64,000 bases of DNA. It comes from an uncultured Paraprevotella sp. GTDB taxonomy: Bacteria > Bacteroidota > Bacteroidia > Bacteroidales > Bacteroidaceae. The notes beneath the pieces are model-generated. The model had not been told where the DNA came from. It saw only the letters and a list, made by a program, of their open reading frames with translations, and did not search any database. Below are positions 54,284 to 63,520 of the stretch, in pieces; the stretch's first letter is position 1, and every line of letters begins with the position of its first letter. The position numbers and the translations under genes are program-made. Where the stretch lies: contig CALULQ010000006.1 of NCBI GenBank assembly GCA_944321525.1, forward strand, positions 56,965 through 120,964. The letters run 5' to 3'.

Positions 54284-54394
54284 ATGACATCCATCAAAGT
54301 GAAATTCCGCCCATCCGCCACGGACGGCAGCATCTATTATCAGGTTATCCGTAGCCGCGCAGTCCGCCAAATAGGCACGGAGTCTCATTTGTAA
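54284..54394 (+). pseudogene. N-terminal fragment of a second tyrosine recombinase
   Basis: 36 codons reading MTSIKVKFRPSATDGSIYYQ then VIRSRAVRQIGTESHL and a stop. This is the typical opening of Bacteroides phage-integrase-type recombinases (MTSIKVKFRPS...IYYQ). The rest of the roughly 400-aa gene is missing; the sequence changes to unrelated AT-rich DNA at the break. It probably marks a deletion or insertion junction at the right edge of the element. Confidence 0.72.
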
Positions 54395-54505
54395 GCTATT
54401 GCATAATAAGTTTTTCGGCCATAAGCATCCTGCCTACAGCCGAAAGACTTTAACTTTAACATTGCAAGAGTTTGGTGAATCCCATTCCTAAAATACGCAA
54501 ATGAC

Positions 54506-57500
54506 TTATCCAATGGAAACTTTACCTTCTATTTCTTTTAATTTTTTCGATGTTAACGCAGCTTTATATATCCGGCGCAAGGTTGACATAATATTTTCTC
54601 CAGTGCGTTTATAGCCAAACTCTCGTGCTGTTACGATAAACAAATCTTCTGGTGTAATGCCAAAGCTATTTTGAACAATTGTTGTCATGGCTAATAGCAG
54701 TTCGTCATCACAAATGTAATTTATCGGTCTTAAGAACTCGCTTCCCTCTTGTGGAACTCTAACTTTTAACTCCTTAAAATCTTTAAGGCTGATAAAAGAA
54801 CCCTTGTTTTCAATATAGCTTCTTAGGTTTGTCGTAAGTAACGTTCTGATTTCATTCCGCACAACAGATGTTGCTTTTTGACGGCCATATAGTGGAGCCA
54901 TCTTTCTACAAAGCTCTTCAAAATGTATTGGCTGTTCAATTTCAATAATTTTTTTCAAAGCATTTGAAGGTGTCATATATATATATTCATCAGAGTTGCA
55001 CAGATGGTACTCCTCAAAACCAAATCTATTCGTATTTTTCGGAGTTTCAATCTTTTCTTCTATAATAATATCATTGGCTATTTTTTGTTGATGTTCATTT
55101 GTATCAATGCTCCCATTTTGACTGCTTTTAAACGAATCTTCAATCGCTGCAAGTAGTCTATCTTTTTCAGATTTAAAATCTTTAATCCAATCAGTTGACC
55201 AAATTCTATAAATTTTCCACCCCATACTTTCAAGAATCTCTTGACGTAATCTATCCCTTTCACGTGCAGTTCTTGAGCTATGATATGTTGCGCCATCGCA
55301 TTCAATTCCTAATATGAATTTTCCACTTTTCACAGGACTTTTTACGGCCATATCAATCCTAAACCCAGAGCATCCAACTTGGGTTACAACATCATATCCT
55401 TTAGATACTAAAAAGTCATAGACTGATTCTTCAAAAGGAGAGTCGAAATTTAATTTGTCATCGAATGTCACTTCATTTTCAAGTGCAGAGATTCCATGTT
55501 GTGTAAATTCGATGTAAGAGCGCAACATTTTCACGCCTTCGGATGATGTCCTGTCTGTATCTATATCTGTCGGCACAATAGACCCAACAAGTTTAATATT
55601 GTACTTTGCACGTGTAATGGCGACATTTAATCTTCTATATCCACCATCACGGCTCAAAGGACCAAAATTCATATACATAATACCCTTGTTATCACGTGCG
55701 TATCCGATGCTGAAAATAATAGTGTCGCGTTCATCCCCTTGTACGTTCTCAAGATTCTTTATAAAAAATGGTTCATCTTTATCTTCTGAAAAGAAGAATT
55801 CATAAGAACTATTTTGGATGCGTTTTTGACGAATAGCTGCATCTACTGCATTTTGTTGAGCTTCACTGAAAGTGACAACACCGAGCGACCTGTCTGGATA
55901 TTTGCGAATATGCTCAAATACAAGATTGGCCACCTTGTTAGCTTCTATAGGGTTATTACGTTTTCCGCTTCTATCATAAACGCCATCGGCTACATAAATA
56001 TATTCAACGCCAAAATCTGGTGCAGTTTCAATAGAGGACGGGAATGTAATCAAAGAGCCGTTATATATTTTGATATTTGAGAATGCTATTAAATGTTCAT
56101 GTCTACTCCTATAATGCCAACGCAACCCTCTTTCTGGCAAAACGGCGACAGCTTCATCGAGAATAGATTCATAAGCACCTGAATAAATGTCCTTTTCTTC
56201 AGCATCAATATCATAATCATCATCATTTAATGATGCTGCAAAAAAGTTCGTGGGTGGCAATTGCTTTGTATCGCCAACGATTATTGCTTGTTTCCCGCGC
56301 ATAATGGCACCAATTGCATCTTCGGTGTGAACTTGTGATGCCTCATCGAAAATCACCATATCAAATTCGTAGCTATTTGCCTCCAAGAATACGCTTACAG
56401 ATAATGGAGACATCATAAAGCATGGCCTTAATGACGTTATTAAATTAGGTATGGACATAAACAATTTCCGTAAAGGCATCAATCTTCTTTGTTTGCTCAA
56501 CTCCCGTTTCAAAATACCAATTTCATCTCTTGTAGTTGTTATGGCATTAAAGTCAGGCATTCTTGATAGGGCACGTTCTCTTACTCTGGCTTGTGCAATT
56601 TTAAACTGCTCCTTATCCAAAGCACAAAATCCCTCAATAGTTTGTATGTGTACATTTTTCCTAAAATTCAAAACTGCTGGAAAAAGAGGAAGCATCTTAT
56701 CAAGCCATAGATTGTAGAATCTTTTTCGATATGCATCTACAATTTCATCTGAAGATATGTTCTTTCCTTCAATTTCAAGCAAATATGAGCCCAATCCTGC
56801 ACTCACGCATTTTTCCCTTACAGAACGATAATCCACCCATTCTTCAAGAAGGTATTTATTATCTCTGCATAATTCCATTCTGCTTTTTAGCTCTGCAAAA
56901 TCACACTTGTAAAACGATGAAGAATCTTCAAACAGAGAGAAATACCAGCTTAATGGATTTGCTAAATCTACATCCAACTCTATAAATTTTTTCAGAGATT
57001 GTTTTTCGAATTCTATAAAATACTTCTCTGTGCATATCTTGGTGACGTAACTTCGAGGAAGATTATACATTTCTACATATATCCTCAAATCTTTGGCATA
57101 AGAGAGCGCGTCTTTTAATTTATTCCAGTCCGTTTTTAGGCCGTTATAATATTTCTCATAATGTTTTGAGAGATATACTTCCTTTCTCTCTAATTCTTTC
57201 TTGCCAGATTGAATTTCAGACAGAATTTGAAGTTCAGAAAGAATTGTTGTAAAATCACCATCACATTTACGTTTGCTACAAATGTCTGAATATGTCTTCT
57301 CGAAATGAGACAAATCGCTTATCAGCTCATCCAATTCTTGATTAATTGTGCCAATTCGGGTTTCTTCATCGAAACCAGTTATAAGTAATGAATTTATATT
57401 TGAATAAACGTCATCAATACGTATTTGGGTATTTTCTTCTTTAAAAGCCTTTAATTCAGATATGGGGACAACATTTTCAACCAACATCTGCTGCATTGTC

Positions 57501-59983
57501 GGTGTAATGATGCTAATCATAGACAGCATTGTTTCAAAAGTACCAACAACCTGTTCTAATAGCTCCCAGTCTGTTTCTATTCCATTATAATATATTCCAT
57601 AGTCGGCTATGTATTGTTCTTGATGTATTTCTATTTCTTTACTACTATCAGATGCGTCTTTCAATAAAGTAAGTAGAGATAACGCTTTCTGATATGATAA
57701 CTTTGAAGAATCAGTCAAATATTTCTTCAATGTCCGCATGTCAGACTTGTAGTTCCTATTTACAAATCTAAAGAATGTATCATATTCACCCCTAAAGCGT
57801 TGTAGCATTGGATATAAATCTTGTGATAAAATATCCTTATCACAAATAGCCAATACTTCCTTTTGAATCTTTTTGCACTTCTCATGCTGCGATTTGCAAT
57901 CAGCAATCGTTTTTTGTATTCTTAGAACTTCTTTTTTATTAAGAAGGTTTTGCGTAGGTGTATAATGGGAAAGAGACAATAACGTATCAAAAATTGACAC
58001 ATATTTTTTGTATTGCGCCAAAGATGTAGGAAGTTCTTTTAATCCTAATAGTTTAGCCATTTTCCCAACTTCACCATATAAATTTAGCAAAGTATTTTTA
58101 TAGGACAATACCGTTTCTTTCATGCGGGTAATGCCTTTTGCTATATCATTAGCATTTGTTTCTTTAAGGACACTTTTCAGCAACCCCATCTGATGCAACA
58201 AAGTACTATGGATTAAACAGGCATTACAATTATCTATGTCATCACAATAAACAGCATATATGTTTTTCTGGAGCTCGTTTATACTGTCTGTCAATCGGCT
58301 AAATTGCTCAATATCAGTAAATAATAAATCAAACTCATCTGAATATATCCATTTTAGAGGTATGATATAAGCTTTATCAGTCAACTTCAATAACTCTTTC
58401 AATAAATTATACCCTTCAATAGAAGCTGGAATTGCCAAATCCAACTTTTCACAACAGCTTTTGAAGCCGTCACTTATTTCTGATATGATAGGTAAACAAG
58501 CGGTAATATTTGCATCGATATCGTGCCTTAATTCATTTGTGACATACTTTACATTTGAATCCCGCCAAACATTTTGAGAATAATCTTCGGTCTTTTTCCC
58601 AATTGTTATAGATAGTTGTTTCAAAAGGTATATTCTTTCTTCCAACTGCTCAACAGATGTATCATCAACATCTTTAATATCGAAAATGTAGTTTGGAGTT
58701 CCCTCCAATTTTGCCAATTTGCCATTAACATCAAAAATTGAAATATTTAGTCTTGAACAAGGCGTATGCAATTGTTGTTGGTAATCATTCAATTCCTGAC
58801 GTTTTTTCTCCAATACAATTAATTCATGAAGAGCTTCTTCGCGAACTTTTTTCCGGTCTAAAGAGATTGAATTTGCAAGTTCGTGTAATATTTCTTTTTT
58901 ATTAGCCTTATGGCTATGCAGAGCAAAGCAAAAGTCAGCCAAACCGACTTTTGCCAAACGATTATATACGACCTGAAGTGCTGCAACCTTTTCTGACACA
59001 AACAACACTTTCTTACCATCCGCAATTGCTTCTGCGATGATATTAGTAATGGTTTGACTCTTTCCTGTCCCCGGAGGCCCTTGCAAAACAAAGCTAATGC
59101 CCTTTTTAGACAATAATATTGCGTCTTGTTGGCTTGAATCAGCGTCTACAACCTGGAATGTATCAATAGGACGTTCATTCTTGTCATGGTCAAAATTATT
59201 CAGTTCTTCAGATATTTGCATAGGTGATTGTTCACCTACTAAAGCCGATATTATAGTGTTTGAACTCAGTTTATCCTCATTTCTTTCCAAATCCTTATAC
59301 ATGTTGATTTTTAAGAAAGAAAGAGTGGTCAGATTTATACATCTTTCAACTGTCCATCCTTGATTTCGTACAACATTCTCCACTTTATTGAAGTAGGTTT
59401 CGACTTCATCTTGTGACGCATCAAAGTCTGGCAATGTTATTCCGAAATCATTATCTAATTTGTAAGATAATGTTGGATTAACAACGATGTCGTCTTCATA
59501 TAATGACAACTTGTATGGAGATGTTAGAGATTCAACTGTCAATTTAACAGGCACGAGGATTAGAGGAGAGCATAGTATTTGAGAAGAATCTTCGCGTTCT
59601 TTCCATTTTAGCAAGCCGAAAGCTAAATATAAGATGTTGATGCCTTGCTCTTCTATGGATGTATTAGCTTTATAGCGCAGATGCTTCAAAGTCCTTTGAA
59701 GGTCTTTGGGACGTTTTGAGGTTTCCACATCTCCCTCTGATATTATCTCATAAAGATTTTCATCTTCCTCAGCGTATGAATCTACCACATGTTCGATGGC
59801 ATACGGAAACTCTATCACTTTCTCTTGAATAGCTATTAATGAAAACAATGAGTCGCATGAGGGGGAGATAATGCGTACATTTGAGCGTTTGTTTTCCTTA
59901 AAATTGATAAGACGATTCCTTTTACCAAAATCAAGTAAAAGTTTCTTCCATACGTCTAACCGCTCATGAAGTTTTTGTCCCAT
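54506..59983 (-). CDS. DUF4011-helicase-Vsr-like nuclease, probable antiphage protein
   Basis: 1825 aa. DUF4011 at the N-terminus (residues about 1-190: LLLDFGKRNRLINF), a superfamily 1 helicase with Walker A GPPGTGKSQT near 302, a long coiled-coil insertion (about 380-1150), Walker B VIFDEASQV near 1215, GDTKQLPPT, VQGDERDTIIFS and RLNVAITRAK near 1450. A Vsr-like endonuclease segment follows (GIECDGATYHSSRTARERDRLR to WSTDW, about 1555-1600), then a DUF3320-like C-terminus. From memory, the DUF4011-helicase-Vsr layout was reported as a single-gene antiphage system (Gao et al. 2020). The gene is AT-rich, unlike the core, and 8 bases behind an Xre regulator. Confidence 0.88.
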   Translation of the reverse strand: MGQKLHERLDVWKKLLLDFGKRNRLINFKENKRSNVRIISPSCDSLFSLIAIQEKVIEFPYAIEHVVDSYAEEDENLYEIISEGDVETSKRPKDLQRTLKHLRYKANTSIEEQGINILYLAFGLLKWKEREDSSQILCSPLILVPVKLTVESLTSPYKLSLYEDDIVVNPTLSYKLDNDFGITLPDFDASQDEVETYFNKVENVVRNQGWTVERCINLTTLSFLKINMYKDLERNEDKLSSNTIISALVGEQSPMQISEELNNFDHDKNERPIDTFQVVDADSSQQDAILLSKKGISFVLQGPPGTGKSQTITNIIAEAIADGKKVLFVSEKVAALQVVYNRLAKVGLADFCFALHSHKANKKEILHELANSISLDRKKVREEALHELIVLEKKRQELNDYQQQLHTPCSRLNISIFDVNGKLAKLEGTPNYIFDIKDVDDTSVEQLEERIYLLKQLSITIGKKTEDYSQNVWRDSNVKYVTNELRHDIDANITACLPIISEISDGFKSCCEKLDLAIPASIEGYNLLKELLKLTDKAYIIPLKWIYSDEFDLLFTDIEQFSRLTDSINELQKNIYAVYCDDIDNCNACLIHSTLLHQMGLLKSVLKETNANDIAKGITRMKETVLSYKNTLLNLYGEVGKMAKLLGLKELPTSLAQYKKYVSIFDTLLSLSHYTPTQNLLNKKEVLRIQKTIADCKSQHEKCKKIQKEVLAICDKDILSQDLYPMLQRFRGEYDTFFRFVNRNYKSDMRTLKKYLTDSSKLSYQKALSLLTLLKDASDSSKEIEIHQEQYIADYGIYYNGIETDWELLEQVVGTFETMLSMISIITPTMQQMLVENVVPISELKAFKEENTQIRIDDVYSNINSLLITGFDEETRIGTINQELDELISDLSHFEKTYSDICSKRKCDGDFTTILSELQILSEIQSGKKELERKEVYLSKHYEKYYNGLKTDWNKLKDALSYAKDLRIYVEMYNLPRSYVTKICTEKYFIEFEKQSLKKFIELDVDLANPLSWYFSLFEDSSSFYKCDFAELKSRMELCRDNKYLLEEWVDYRSVREKCVSAGLGSYLLEIEGKNISSDEIVDAYRKRFYNLWLDKMLPLFPAVLNFRKNVHIQTIEGFCALDKEQFKIAQARVRERALSRMPDFNAITTTRDEIGILKRELSKQRRLMPLRKLFMSIPNLITSLRPCFMMSPLSVSVFLEANSYEFDMVIFDEASQVHTEDAIGAIMRGKQAIIVGDTKQLPPTNFFAASLNDDDYDIDAEEKDIYSGAYESILDEAVAVLPERGLRWHYRSRHEHLIAFSNIKIYNGSLITFPSSIETAPDFGVEYIYVADGVYDRSGKRNNPIEANKVANLVFEHIRKYPDRSLGVVTFSEAQQNAVDAAIRQKRIQNSSYEFFFSEDKDEPFFIKNLENVQGDERDTIIFSIGYARDNKGIMYMNFGPLSRDGGYRRLNVAITRAKYNIKLVGSIVPTDIDTDRTSSEGVKMLRSYIEFTQHGISALENEVTFDDKLNFDSPFEESVYDFLVSKGYDVVTQVGCSGFRIDMAVKSPVKSGKFILGIECDGATYHSSRTARERDRLRQEILESMGWKIYRIWSTDWIKDFKSEKDRLLAAIEDSFKSSQNGSIDTNEHQQKIANDIIIEEKIETPKNTNRFGFEEYHLCNSDEYIYMTPSNALKKIIEIEQPIHFEELCRKMAPLYGRQKATSVVRNEIRTLLTTNLRSYIENKGSFISLKDFKELKVRVPQEGSEFLRPINYICDDELLLAMTTIVQNSFGITPEDLFIVTAREFGYKRTGENIMSTLRRIYKAALTSKKLKEIEGKVSIG

Positions 59984-59991
59984 ATATGATA

Positions 59992-60195
59992 TTACCTTTC
60001 GTCCTTATTAGTTATCAAATCCTTAACATCAACTTGTAGAATATCAGCGATTTGTGATAGAACATCTAAACTGGGCTGAATTCGATTGCATGCATACGCA
60101 TTTACCATTCCATAGCTTTTGCCTAATCGTTTAGCTAACCATGTCTGAGATATACCTCTCTCTTCTAAAATAGATTTTATTTTATTCAACTTCAT
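59992..60195 (-). CDS. Small Xre-family regulator
   Basis: 67 aa from the ATG at 60195 (MKLNKIKSILEERGISQTWL); a longer in-frame start at 60219 lies within the promoter box. A single Cro/C1 helix-turn-helix (ISQTWLAKRLGKSYGMVNAYACNRIQPSLDVL). This Bacteroidetes type commonly precedes restriction or other defence genes and probably controls the helicase gene 8 bases downstream. Confidence 0.88.
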   Translation of the reverse strand: MKLNKIKSILEERGISQTWLAKRLGKSYGMVNAYACNRIQPSLDVLSQIADILQVDVKDLITNKDER

Positions 60196-60216
60196 AAATT
60201 GCTCAATTTTAGAGTG

Positions 60217-60224
60217 CAAATATA
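60217..60224 (-). promoter_or_regulatory. -7 box of the Xre-helicase operon
   Basis: Minus-strand TATATTTG, 21 bases upstream of the chosen Xre start. About 190 bases between this box and the next gene hold nothing else recognised. Confidence 0.62.
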
Positions 60225-60417
60225 ATCAATAATATTGAATATATAATGTCTATGTAATAAATATAGTTTGTGTGGCAGAATAATCTTATCTTATAAAAGA
60301 CCAAAGTTCCACAGAAAATGTACAGAGGCAACTTATCATCACTTCGCTGCGGAAAAGACAATACCTGATGTGAAATTTGTATAGTCAATTTTTAATTTAA
60401 AGACAAAAGGCCAACAC

Positions 60418-61029
60418 TTAAAAATTTATTCTACCTGTTTCTTGGGGTACAATTGCTTCATTTATTCCGTTAAAATCAAACTCATAGACAATGCCTTGCT
60501 TAAAAGATAAATTATTGTCTGTAAAATTAGGTGTAAGGGCAACACATTTTACTTCACTTAAAACAGGGTCAATAGCTTGTACACTTTCATAAACAATGCC
60601 ATCATAACCCATAAGTTGAGTAAGAAATTCAGTATAGATTGCTGAAATCCAATAGTCTGATTCTTGCTGGCATTTTTTCTTAAACTCATTGCTCATAAAT
60701 TCAAGAAATTCTATATTCTCCTGCTCATTTTGAGCATTATTTTTTCTTATTACTTTGATAATTTCTTTCTGATTATTAAATACTTCTGATTTATTATCCC
60801 CTTTAACGCTTATCATTTGAACTAAAGCGACATCCTTTTTTAATATCCATTCGCTTACAACTACTTTGTAATGTCTATTAGGAGAATCAATATTGCGTAA
60901 GCAATCGCAAGTTTCACCTAAACATCCCACAACGGCATTTTTATAGGTATTACAAACAATCCCATAAAACATAGTATTAAATGGTGTACTTGTTCTTTGA
61001 TAAGTCTTATTTAGAGATGCAGGTTTATA
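60418..61029 (-). pseudogene. RES-like gene truncated at its 5' end by the IS
   Basis: The first ATG is at 60972 (184 codons), but the frame is open upstream to exactly the IS edge at 61029 and stops two codons inside the IS. Reading through gives RTSTPFNTMFYG near the N-terminus and SAIYTEFLTQLMGYDGIVYES near the C-terminus, which resemble the start and end blocks of RES-domain proteins (NAD-degrading toxins). The assignment is tentative. The beginning of the gene is missing. Confidence 0.55.
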
Positions 61030-61090
61030 GGGTCAGTAGAAAAACGGTGGGGATTTTTCAAATTAAAGATTAATTCTTTTACTTTCCGGC

Positions 61091-61477
61091 ATGGAAAACG
61101 ATTATTTGAACATGTTGGCCAGTATAGTACTGCCTACACAGATATTGGATTACTTCTCCATAGTTGGGATATCCCAGACTTCAACGGAGATACATATTAG
61201 TCTGGACGAGAGGATGAATCTGGAACTAAGCGAGGACGTGCACTTTGAGTCCAAAGGCTTTATGGAAGCGGTAAGCGTGACGGACTTCCCGATACGCGAC
61301 CATAAAGTAATTTTGAAGGTACGTCGCAGGCGCTGGACGGATACCCGCACGGGCAAGAGTTTCAGCATTCCGATAGACCTTGACATCGTGGCCAAGGGCA
61401 CCCGTTACTCCAAGGAGTTCGGGGCTTTTTTAAAAGAGACGTATGGAGACATCCCCGGTGACCTGCCGTACGCTTGA
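61091..61477 (+). CDS. IS transposase N-terminal-region protein (orfA)
   Basis: 128 aa, matching the 'ISAon1 family transposase N-terminal region' type: NMLASIVLPTQILDYFSIVGI and KVRRRRWTDTRTGKSFSIPI. It ends in VAKGTRYSKEFGAFLKETYG. Its 3' end overlaps orfB by 35 bases in another frame, so the two products may be made separately or by frameshifting. Confidence 0.82.
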   Translation: MENDYLNMLASIVLPTQILDYFSIVGISQTSTEIHISLDERMNLELSEDVHFESKGFMEAVSVTDFPIRDHKVILKVRRRRWTDTRTGKSFSIPIDLDIVAKGTRYSKEFGAFLKETYGDIPGDLPYA

Positions 61478-62435
61478 GGATTTCTATCACATAGACGGTC
61501 ACACGTTCGAGAAGCAGTACAAGGAAACGCTGAGCGGATTCCGTCAGTGGGACCAATTGGAACATGCGGACGAGTGGCTGCTGTTCCCGGAGAATATCGG
61601 TCCGCGTCTGGCTATTGACGAGTCCTCGCTCTCTGGCGGTGAGCTGTACACGTTCGTGACCAACCGTGAGGCCCGTACACGTGAGCAGTCCTTGGTCGCC
61701 GTCGTAGCGGGTACAAAAGCGGAGGATGTGATCGCTGTCCTAAAGCGTATAGACGAGTAGCGTCGCTATGCTGTCGAGGAGGTCACGCTTGACTTGTCGG
61801 ATTCCATGCGCAAGATTGTCCGGACGGCATTCCCTAAAGCCAGCCGCGTCATCGACCGCTTCCATATCCAGAAACTGGCCTGCGAAGCCGTGCAGGAGTT
61901 GCGCGTCAAGCACCGCTGGGATGCCATACAGCTGGCTAATGATGAAATGGAGGAAGCCAGACAAAAGGGCAAGGAGTATATTCCGTACAGATTTCCCAAT
62001 GGTGACACCCGTAAGGAACTGCTTATACGCTCGCGTTACCTCCTGTTCAAGTCCGCAGACAAATGGACCGACAGGCAGAAGCAGAGGGCCGCGATACTGT
62101 TTGAGGAATACCCGGACATCAAGACGGCATACGGATTGTGCCATTCCCTGCGGATGATCTTTGCCAAAAACACGGTCAAGGATGCCGCACGTCTGTCCAT
62201 GGCACGGTGGTACAACAAAGTGGAAGAAGCCGGATTTCACTCATTTAACGTCATAGCCGCTACCTTCCATGAGCATTATGATGAGTTCCTGAACTTCTAC
62301 AACAACCGTTCGTCCAATGCCTTGGCAGAGTCTTTCAACGCTAAAATCAAGATCTTCAGAGCAAACCTCAGAGGGGTTGCAGACAAGAAGTTTTTCCTAT
62401 TCCGTATTGCAAATCTATATGCCTATCCCCACTAA
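61443..62435 (+). pseudogene. IS DDE transposase (orfB) with in-frame amber codon
   Basis: One 330-codon frame interrupted by TAG at 61758-61760 (KRIDE-stop-RRYAVEEV), where CAG (Gln) would be expected. The catalytic triad is otherwise present: Asp in RLAIDESSL before the stop, Asp in VTLDLSDSM just after it, and Glu in NALAESFNAK near the end. A restart at 62-ish codons downstream (ATG at 61803) would lack the first two Asp, so the IS is probably not autonomous. Confidence 0.8.
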
Positions 62436-62609
62436 AAATCTACTGAGCCGGTAAATCCCTTCCGTCAGTTTCCCAAACAGGCTGACGGGCCGTGTCCTTA
62501 TGCTTCCGCACTTCGGGCAGGGCTGGGGCATGGAAAAGGCGGTGGCGCAATACTCGATATCGAGGGCTATGAATTTCTCGCCGCACTGTGTGCATTTGAA
62601 TAAGGCCAT
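62415..62609 (-). pseudogene. Zinc-ribbon protein, 3' end replaced by the IS
   Basis: Start MALFKCTQCGEKFIALDIEY with two CxxC pairs (CTQCG, CPKCG). The genuine part ends at GIYR (62451); the last ten residues (LSRFLVGIGI) are encoded by the IS terminal repeat. Related Bacteroides proteins continue with a short Lys-rich tail. Function unknown. Confidence 0.65.
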
Positions 62610-62652
62610 TCCTCTGAGCATAGATTTTACTCCTTAGTTATATATAGTGGAG

Positions 62653-62910
62653 CTACAATGCCGGCGAATGCCTTCCTTTATTCGTCCCATTGGGATGGTT
62701 CACACATTGTCCTCCCACCATCACCTGAATGCTGGGAAACTGCTTACCACAGTATTTGCAAGTGTACTTTGACTTTTCGGTGCCTTCGTACAACTTGTGG
62801 GGACCTTTGTTGCTGCCGTCCGGATGATATGCGCAGGTGCCAGAGGTCAAGGTACGTACATCGGGAAACTTCTTCCCGCAGTACTCACAGTAATAATACT
62901 TTCTTTCCAT
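62653..62910 (-). CDS. Small protein with two CxYCG tandem repeats
   Basis: 85 aa from the ATG at 62910. Two near-identical units, YYCEYCGKKFPDVRTLTSGTC followed by HPDGSNKG, and YTCKYCGKQFPSIQVMVGGQC followed by HPNGTNKG, each with CxxC and a later Cys and His that could bind zinc. The family is widespread in Bacteroidales; no function is known. A TTG codon at 62985 would add a signal-peptide-like stretch (TSLVTCLFMLSAITEA), so a longer exported form is possible. Confidence 0.65.
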   Translation of the reverse strand: MERKYYYCEYCGKKFPDVRTLTSGTCAYHPDGSNKGPHKLYEGTEKSKYTCKYCGKQFPSIQVMVGGQCVNHPNGTNKGRHSPAL

Positions 62911-63016
62911 GGTTGTTGGGTTTTGTTCATATGCTTCAGTTATGGCGGAGAGCATGAACAGACAGGTAACCAGACTTGTTTTCAATGTTCTCTTTGTTGG
63001 CTAGATTGTTTTTGTC

Positions 63017-63024
63017 CAAAATTA
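63017..63024 (-). promoter_or_regulatory. -7 box upstream of the CxYCG repeat gene
   Basis: Minus-strand TAATTTTG. It is 32 bases before the TTG at 62985 and 107 before the ATG at 62910, which slightly favours the longer form. Confidence 0.5.
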
Positions 63025-63520
63025 GCTTAAATTTCCGTGCGCGTCAAGTCCATAACGATTCATATTACAATCTTTAACACTTGCCGGCGAAAAAGAAAAG
63101 GACATAGTCCACACTTATTGCCCTTTGCCCAGTATGGTTCTGGAAAACACCTTAGAGTCCAAATGTAGGAAAGCTGTCCGTGTCCTTCGATGAGAGAAAC
63201 AGGACATACTTGACACATTGTGATAGACACCCATGTCGAATTTTGCAGATTTAACCAAGTCTTATAATTTGTCAGAAGGTCATGATATATGTCGTTCAGT
63301 AATCTGTCCGTTTCTTACTTTATGGTTTATTGGTTCCACAAAGTTATGAAATTTTCTTTGGAAACAGAAAACAGAAAGAAAATCTGTCGATATATTCACG
63401 GACTGCTTAAAAACAGGTATAAAGTTCTCCTTGTGGTGCGCCAAACCAGCCAAGTGCGAAGCCGAGGTGGAAGTTAGTCCATGTTCACTGAAGAATACTT
63501 TATTTATTCCATAATAACCA
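63025..63520. other. AT-rich intergenic stretch without recognised gene
   Basis: About 500 bases. A short plus-strand frame (63289-63477) has Lys/Arg-rich content but no family resemblance or promoter. No repeats or RNA genes are recognised. Confidence 0.5.

Larger units (their letters stand above)
45978..54394 (+). mobile_element. Mobilizable genetic element (integrase-defective)
   Basis: A contiguous plus-strand block: multi-HTH protein, tyrosine integrase, hairpin array, membrane protein, excisionase-like HTH, two Bacteroides plasmid/transposon accessory genes, oriT-like structure, MobC-type and relaxase genes, a coiled-coil membrane protein and a recombinase fragment. There are no type IV secretion genes, so transfer would need a helper. 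The outer limits are approximate: I used the first integrase-type repeat and the end of the truncated recombinase. No flanking direct repeat pair could be identified by eye. Confidence 0.75.
61030..62450 (+). mobile_element. ISAon1/ISL3-type insertion sequence
   Basis: About 1421 bp. Terminal inverted repeats share GG-TCAGTAGA then five A/T and GTGGGGAT: left 61030-61054, right (inverted) 62426-62450. It carries two overlapping reading frames, an N-terminal-region protein and a DDE transposase. No 8-bp target duplication is visible (GGTTTATA before, GGTAAATC after). It lies between two truncated genes. Confidence 0.82.

Noticed and set aside
54413..54445. TTTCGGC/GCCGAAA inverted repeat as terminator of the helicase gene
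   Set aside because: The stem is 7 bp with a 19-base loop, and no T-run follows on the minus strand.
61022..62458. Target-site duplication of the IS
   Set aside because: The 8 bases on each side (GGTTTATA and GGTAAATC) share only GGT and scattered positions.
63289..63477. 62-codon frame after the CxYCG gene
   Set aside because: No recognisable family, promoter or coding signal in an AT-rich gap.
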